A stretch of DNA of 64,000 nucleotides from Carallia brachiata (Eukaryota; Streptophyta; Magnoliopsida; Malpighiales; Rhizophoraceae): assembly GCA_021464245.1 (NCBI GenBank), contig JADCRB010000093.1:60007-124006 (forward strand), written 5' to 3'. The stretch's first letter is position 1. Each line of letters starts with the position of its first letter. The position numbers were made by a program, and so were the translations under genes. Below are positions 59,746 through 64,000 of the stretch, piece after piece. The notes under the pieces were generated by a model, which worked only from the letters and a program-made list of their open reading frames with translations, did no database searches and was not told the origin of the DNA.

Positions 59746-60018
59746 GAAAATTTTATTAGACGGCAATTAGGCCAGCAATGTTGCGCGATAAGAAGTGTTG
59801 GATTGGGAAAAGGTAGCATGCCCAAAAAATGAGTGCTGCCTAAATTTTTTCGATGGATGCGTAATCACTTTACGAAGGACCGAATAAGAAATGAGGGCAT
59901 CCATTAAAAAATAGGCGTAGATATCATCTGAGATAGATTAAGTGACGATTTTGTGTTGTTTGGACATGTCTCATATAGACCAACCAATGTCCGAATTAGG
60001 AGGGGTGATAAAACCTAA
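59745..60018 (+). pseudogene. LINE reverse-transcriptase C-terminal relic
   Basis: Across several frames the plus strand keeps the order of motifs found downstream of plant LINE RTs. These are AIRPAMLRDKKCW, HAQKM, a WM..-like block, DRIRNEGIH (family: DRIRNE-IR), then LFGHVSYRPTNVRIRRGD (family: WFGHV-RRP-NAPVRR). Stops and frame changes are numerous. It is an old fragment with no function. Confidence 0.7.
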
Positions 60019-60247
60019 GTGGTTGGCGAATTGGGTCTCACTTTTTTCTTTTGTTTTAATAAAAATAAGTACATTATAAATATATTAGTTAACGCACTAA
60101 TTGGCCGAATTCAGGGTCACTCGTTGAAATCATCATTTAATTTCTTCCATAGGAAAGACCTACCACCGAAATACCATTAGTTTTGAATGGACTTTCTTTA
60201 TATCTAACTGCAGTGTTAACGATTCTGAAATCCAACAACGCACTCTT

Positions 60248-60319
60248 GACATTAATCCCTTTTACTAGGAGAAAGACAACAATGACATTAATCCCTTTTA
60301 TTAGAAGAAAGACAACAAT
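60248..60319. repeat. 36-bp tandem duplication
   Basis: GACATTAATCCCTTTTACTA... is repeated at once from 60284 with two differences. The length is a multiple of three, so the local frame contains a 12-residue repeat (LIPF-RRKTTM). No other sign of a real gene is present. Confidence 0.85.
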
Positions 60320-60438
60320 GAAGAGATTCCATTTCAAGTCAAAATTATCGGACATGAGAGAGTTTTCCCTATGTCTGACCGTGATGATAATGAGTCAACA
60401 ACCCAACACTATACTCTTGACATAAATTTCTTTTCGAC

Positions 60439-60548
60439 ACTTATGCCACTACCGGGGTATAGAGATTCGAAGGTGCTGACCATGGGTCTTAGGTTCGAGC
60501 CTTATCAGGACGCACAATGGGGCTAAACTTATGCCACTACCGGGGTAT
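60439..60548 (+). repeat. 22-bp direct repeat flanking a tRNA-like B box
   Basis: ACTTATGCCACTACCGGGGTAT occurs at 60439-60460 and 60527-60548. The 66 bp between them contain AGGTTCGAGCC, a perfect match to the Pol III B box core (GWTCRANNC). This looks like a truncated SINE with a target duplication, or a simple local duplication. Confidence 0.55.
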
Positions 60549-61687
60549 TATGACTGCCTTAACCATCCAGACTTACAGCCCCACCGTGATAAGCTGGCGC
60601 AATACTCGTTGGAAGGAATCTAAAGGCACCACCCCCTGCTTTCTCATTTTCTTTACCCAAAAAAAAAAACGGGGGAAAAAACAGAAAGAAAAGGGCCAAC
60701 AGGATGTCAAACAGACCTGCATCGCTAACGATAAGTGCCCAGAGTGGGGGGGTAGGGGAGATTAGATCATTTGCAACGTCTGTGAGGATGATTTGAGGTG
60801 ACTGGTTGCAAATATGATACCTGACCAGGATGGAGCATCGTGCAGATTCTCCGTCCTGAGCCTTGCAAGTTGTATGCGTGCTACATTAAAATATGAACTC
60901 TGCACATCAGGCTAGGCATGGATCCAATGCGTTGAACTCAAGCCTTGCCTTTGATAGGAATTGCAGCACTCTCGTTGCTTGCATAACATTACAGCTAGAG
61001 ACTGTATCTGATACATCTGGCTTCATATTGAGAGAGTAAGCTGTATTGCAGTTGAAGCTTCAGCTTGCTACTCCTGGATTTTCAGGCATCAGAATTTCAG
61101 CTTCTACTTTAATTAGTTGAACCATTTTGGAAGCAATGCAACGGCGCAACTCTTCATCAATAATCAATATAATTTCAGCTAAATTCCATCAAACATGTTG
61201 CAACCACCAAGCTTGGGCTTGATAACTTACTAAGTAGCATAGAAGACTAACACCAATCGAGAAAATAAACATCAATAATAGCCCAAAAAAAATCACATTT
61301 GCGGACTAAAATTAATACCTACACATCAATGCTATCTAGTGACTTGGGATATTAAAACCCTAGGTTAACATGTGCTACACTCAAGTGTCATGATCACAAA
61401 TTTCACAACAAAATTATGCTGGGAACAAGATCAACCAATAGTTTCTTTACCAAGAAACCAAAGCACAAGATGTTCCAATCCCTATATGGAAACCTCTTAA
61501 AAAGCTAATGCTGCTGTACTTTAGGCCACGCTAAAGCAGCCACAACGACATTGTATCCCGTCATAAATAGTCCATAACATGAAAGGCACATATTCTTGAA
61601 CATGGGCAACGACCTCTTCTTCTCTTGTTATAGATATATTTAAAAAAAAAAAAAAGCTACATCCCGAATTTTTCCTGTAAGACTTAC

Positions 61688-63589
61688 TCACAAATTTGAT
61701 GTGTGCCTTTCAACAGTTGCATCTTGATTATCATCATCCAGTAACACTCTAAACTTCAGGATCTTATGAAGGCAGGAAACTGGTTTTACTTGCTTTGCTG
61801 GAGATTGATTTGGATCTACAATGCATTTGCCTGAGAAAAGGTTTGCTTCTGATGGTCCTGATTCTTCATAAACCACAGGCGCAGCTTCTGCAAGAACAAT
61901 TTGGTTTTAGCACAATTAGCATAACAAATTCAAAGTCAAACCTTCACTCAAAATCATAAAATATATGTTGTACACACTACATTTACAGCAAAATGGGCCA
62001 AGGCCATGCTTAATGTCAGCTTTCCACTTGCCAAAAATTAAGAAAGAGCTTTTATTTGTTTAAATTCCACTAGAGCATTTGAGGACCATAGAGGAGGTAA
62101 CACTTACAATTCTATATACACCAATAATTAGTTAAGCATGCATGTGCGTGTGCACTTGTGAGTGTGCGCATGCGCGTGCAGTACAGCCATCCAAAATGCC
62201 CTTTTGCTTGGAACCAAGCAAGAGGCCAAAGCAAAAATAGGCTCTTTTCCCTCAGTAGCTCCTTCTAAGTTAGATATTTTAATCCCCAAACACTTATTGG
62301 CACAGTGCTTTGCTATCATGAAAACAATAGGAAATGTTATTACCCTCTTCTGAGAAAACAAGACATGTCCCTATTGTTTCTTCATATTCTCCAACCTGAG
62401 AAAACAAAAGCATGAAAATTTTATCAGAAATTCATCAATATCAACTGTCAAAAACACAATAAAAAATAATTGTGAACTTATGAGCGATGACTGTACTTGG
62501 AATCCAGAAACTTACCAGCTTAAGTTTATTGTCTATTATCAATATTGGGTTCAATGTGTCCAGTCCCTAAAATTCAAACAAAATTAAAATTCATATAGTA
62601 AGAAACCATGCCAAAACAAAGAATAATTCATCTAAAGGGCTGTTGAAAATTATATTAAAAAAAAAAAAACTCATATCATTGTCCTAAACTAAAAGGCATA
62701 TTGAGCTGAAAGAAAGTTGCTAGAAAAACTCTCAGAAGCTATCATCTTTCTTCAACTAAAAGGAATAACACAACCAATGAAGCAACTAGCAGAGAAAACG
62801 GCCCCCCGCCACTGCCTCCAACCTCTTTTTCTCTCCCGGGAGGTGTTCGTAGCCAAATCCCCCAAGAAGCAATCTTTAGTTGACTCCTCATGAAGGTATC
62901 TATACTTCACAGGACCAAAAGACAAACTCCTAAACATGTGTCATATCCAACAACAACAACTAGTCAAAAAAAGCAGATGGAAGACAGATAATAAACCATG
63001 CATTAATTCATCCTATTACAAACAAATAAAACTGATAAAAAGCACACCCCTTTCACTAATGTACACTAAGCTAAGCTTACAACATCCACCCTCTTCACAT
63101 AATAAGGATACCCTGAATTCAAAATCTGGGTAATTCCAATTATCAGCAAATAAAAAAAACCAAACTGCTCAATTCCTGGTAAAAAAAAGGTGGTCTCAAT
63201 ACCAGACTCAAAGACAAAAGCTGATTCTTGGTAATAAAGGATTACAAAGATTTTTGACACGCACATAGTTCAATTGGCTTAAGGGTTCGATTCTTAGTGA
63301 CAACTCCGGGATCGAATCCCGGAGAGCTAAACAAGGTCAAGTAGTGAGATTAAACTAAACTTATAGCCCACTATTAAGCGCAAAGCATACCATTTGGCAT
63401 TGCGTGGGAAATCGTGAAACATTATTCTTACTTTCTTTGAATAAAAAAAATATATTTGACAAGAAAGTACAAACGTACTGAAAGGACGTATGGAGCATTT
63501 GGTGGGACATCAAATTGCCCGGAAACAGCATCAAGATCGAGCAGTATGTATTCCTCTTCTTTCTCCTCACTACTCGGACCCGCCTCCAT
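61688..63589 (-). CDS. TFIIIC tau55-like (TFIIIC_sub6) subunit
   Basis: Four exons: 63589-63479, 62566-62516, 62395-62344, 61887-61688. They give 414 bases, 137 residues, all introns GT-AG. The N-terminus is acidic (MEAGPSSEEKEEE). It leads into the TFIIIC_sub6 domain: EYILLDLDAVSGQF, YVLSGLDTLNPILIIDNKL, VGEYEETIGTCLVFSEE (the G-EYE-T-GT-LVF core is the signature). A variable tail ends VERHTSNL. In yeast and animals this subunit (tau55/GTF3C6) is part of the tauA module of TFIIIC that binds the A box of tRNA genes and recruits TFIIIB for Pol III. Best match from memory is Arabidopsis At3g15420. It converges with the LRR gene. The frame is open 51 codons upstream of the chosen ATG, but that part is low-complexity and outside the domain. 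Confidence 0.9.
63255..63330 (+). repeat. tRNA-like/SINE-like sequence in intron 1 of the TFIIIC gene
   Basis: GGGTTCGATTC (63283-63293) and CTCCGGGATCGAATCCCGGAG (63304-63324) both resemble Pol III B boxes. The second folds as a T-arm: 5-bp stem CCGGG/CCCGG with 7-base loop ATCGAAT, extended by further pairs. No complete tRNA cloverleaf is present. Confidence 0.5.
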
Positions 63590-64000
63590 TACTGTGGAAG
63601 CTAGTAAACAATGAGTTTCTGCGGCCGTGCAGTGGGGCTCGGCACCGGCAGAATTTGAGGGAGATAATGAGCAGCGGCGGCGTTGGACGGTGTTTTCTTG
63701 CAGGAGGACGACGGTGGTGGACCTCAATATTATCGGCGACAACGGTGTGGGTGACGGCGGCTTTGGGTGACAGGTCTAGCGAGCAGGTAGTTCAGGCAGC
63801 TATGGGGCCGCGGCTGACGGCGACTGACGACGGCGCGAGGGCTATTTCAGAGCAGTAACGAAGGCGAGCTAGGTCTGTCGGGCTCGGCCCACGCAACACA
63901 ATGTTTAATATTTTACGTTACGGAGACAACCATAAAATGTAATGGTGTAATTTTTTAATATAATTTTATTGATAAAATAAAAATTATACTTTAAATTTAA
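63590..64000. other. GC-rich 5' region of the TFIIIC gene, then AT-rich end
   Basis: 63600-63880 is rich in CG and GGC/GCC words, fitting a promoter or 5' UTR of the minus-strand TFIIIC gene. A long plus-strand frame here (63490-63858) overlaps its exon 1 on the other strand and has no domain, so it is taken as a shadow. 63900-64000 is AT-rich with nothing recognised. Confidence 0.45.

Larger units (their letters stand above)
60019..61687. other. Spacer between convergent genes
   Basis: No gene. A 36-bp tandem duplication at 60248-60319 is described separately, as is a 22-bp direct repeat flanking a tRNA-like B box (60439-60548). An A run with G-rich sequence lies near 60660-60680 and an A run at 61638-61653. 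The right part is presumably 3' UTR of the TFIIIC gene. Confidence 0.4.

Noticed and set aside
63490..63858. A 122-codon plus-strand open frame
   Set aside because: It overlaps exon 1 of the TFIIIC subunit gene on the other strand and reads from GC-rich promoter sequence without any domain.

Overview
This is a nuclear DNA window from a eudicot plant. The evidence is long introns with GT-AG borders, AT-rich spacers, plant-only gene families (F-box with associated domain, Cf-type receptor-like protein, clade-A PP2C) and plant Ty1/copia, Athila-type Ty3, hAT-like and Mutator-like elements. The coding sequences look like those of a woody rosid, possibly Sapindales, but the species cannot be fixed from the sequence alone.

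Layout. 1-5130: a minus-strand Ty1/copia retrotransposon, cut by the window edge, with a clear 427-bp 5' LTR and a primer binding site. It sits in, and truncates, an F-box/FBD-type LRR pseudogene (5131-5875). 10062-11327: an intact F-box protein gene (minus). 15832-16269: a small Mutator-like element with an 11-bp target duplication. 18929-24401: a ten-exon choline transporter-like (CTL1/CHER1-type) gene (minus), including one GC-AG intron. 25258-26432: a fragment of a clade-A PP2C gene lying between long inverted repeats. 27-32 kb: hAT-like and long-inverted-repeat elements plus a 181-bp tandem duplication. 33025-34202: a possible small secreted-peptide gene. 35377-38081: a Cf-9-like receptor-like protein gene broken by three frameshifts. 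38.2-48.4 kb: nested and duplicated transposon debris, chiefly a decayed Athila-type Ty3 element with a hAT-like insertion in its gag and a tandem array of TATA-containing repeats. 49299-59187: a 21-exon intracellular LRR (LRRC40-like) gene (plus) with a hAT-like insertion in intron 10. 59.75-60.02 kb: a LINE reverse-transcriptase relic. 61688-63589: a four-exon gene for a TFIIIC tau55-like subunit (minus), convergent with the LRR gene.

The three intact multi-exon genes (CTL1-like, LRRC40-like, TFIIIC tau55-like) have Arabidopsis relatives that I recall as close neighbours (At3g15380, At3g15410, At3g15420). The window is therefore probably an old conserved gene block, expanded by insertion of transposons and a receptor-like-protein pseudogene. 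The genes do not form one pathway: choline/membrane traffic, an LRR scaffold and Pol III transcription happen to lie together.

I found no self-evident new enzyme system. The most unusual items are the PP2C fragment carried between long inverted repeats, the TATA-repeat array, the nested insertions with clean target duplications, and a tRNA-like T-arm inside an intron of a TFIIIC subunit gene.
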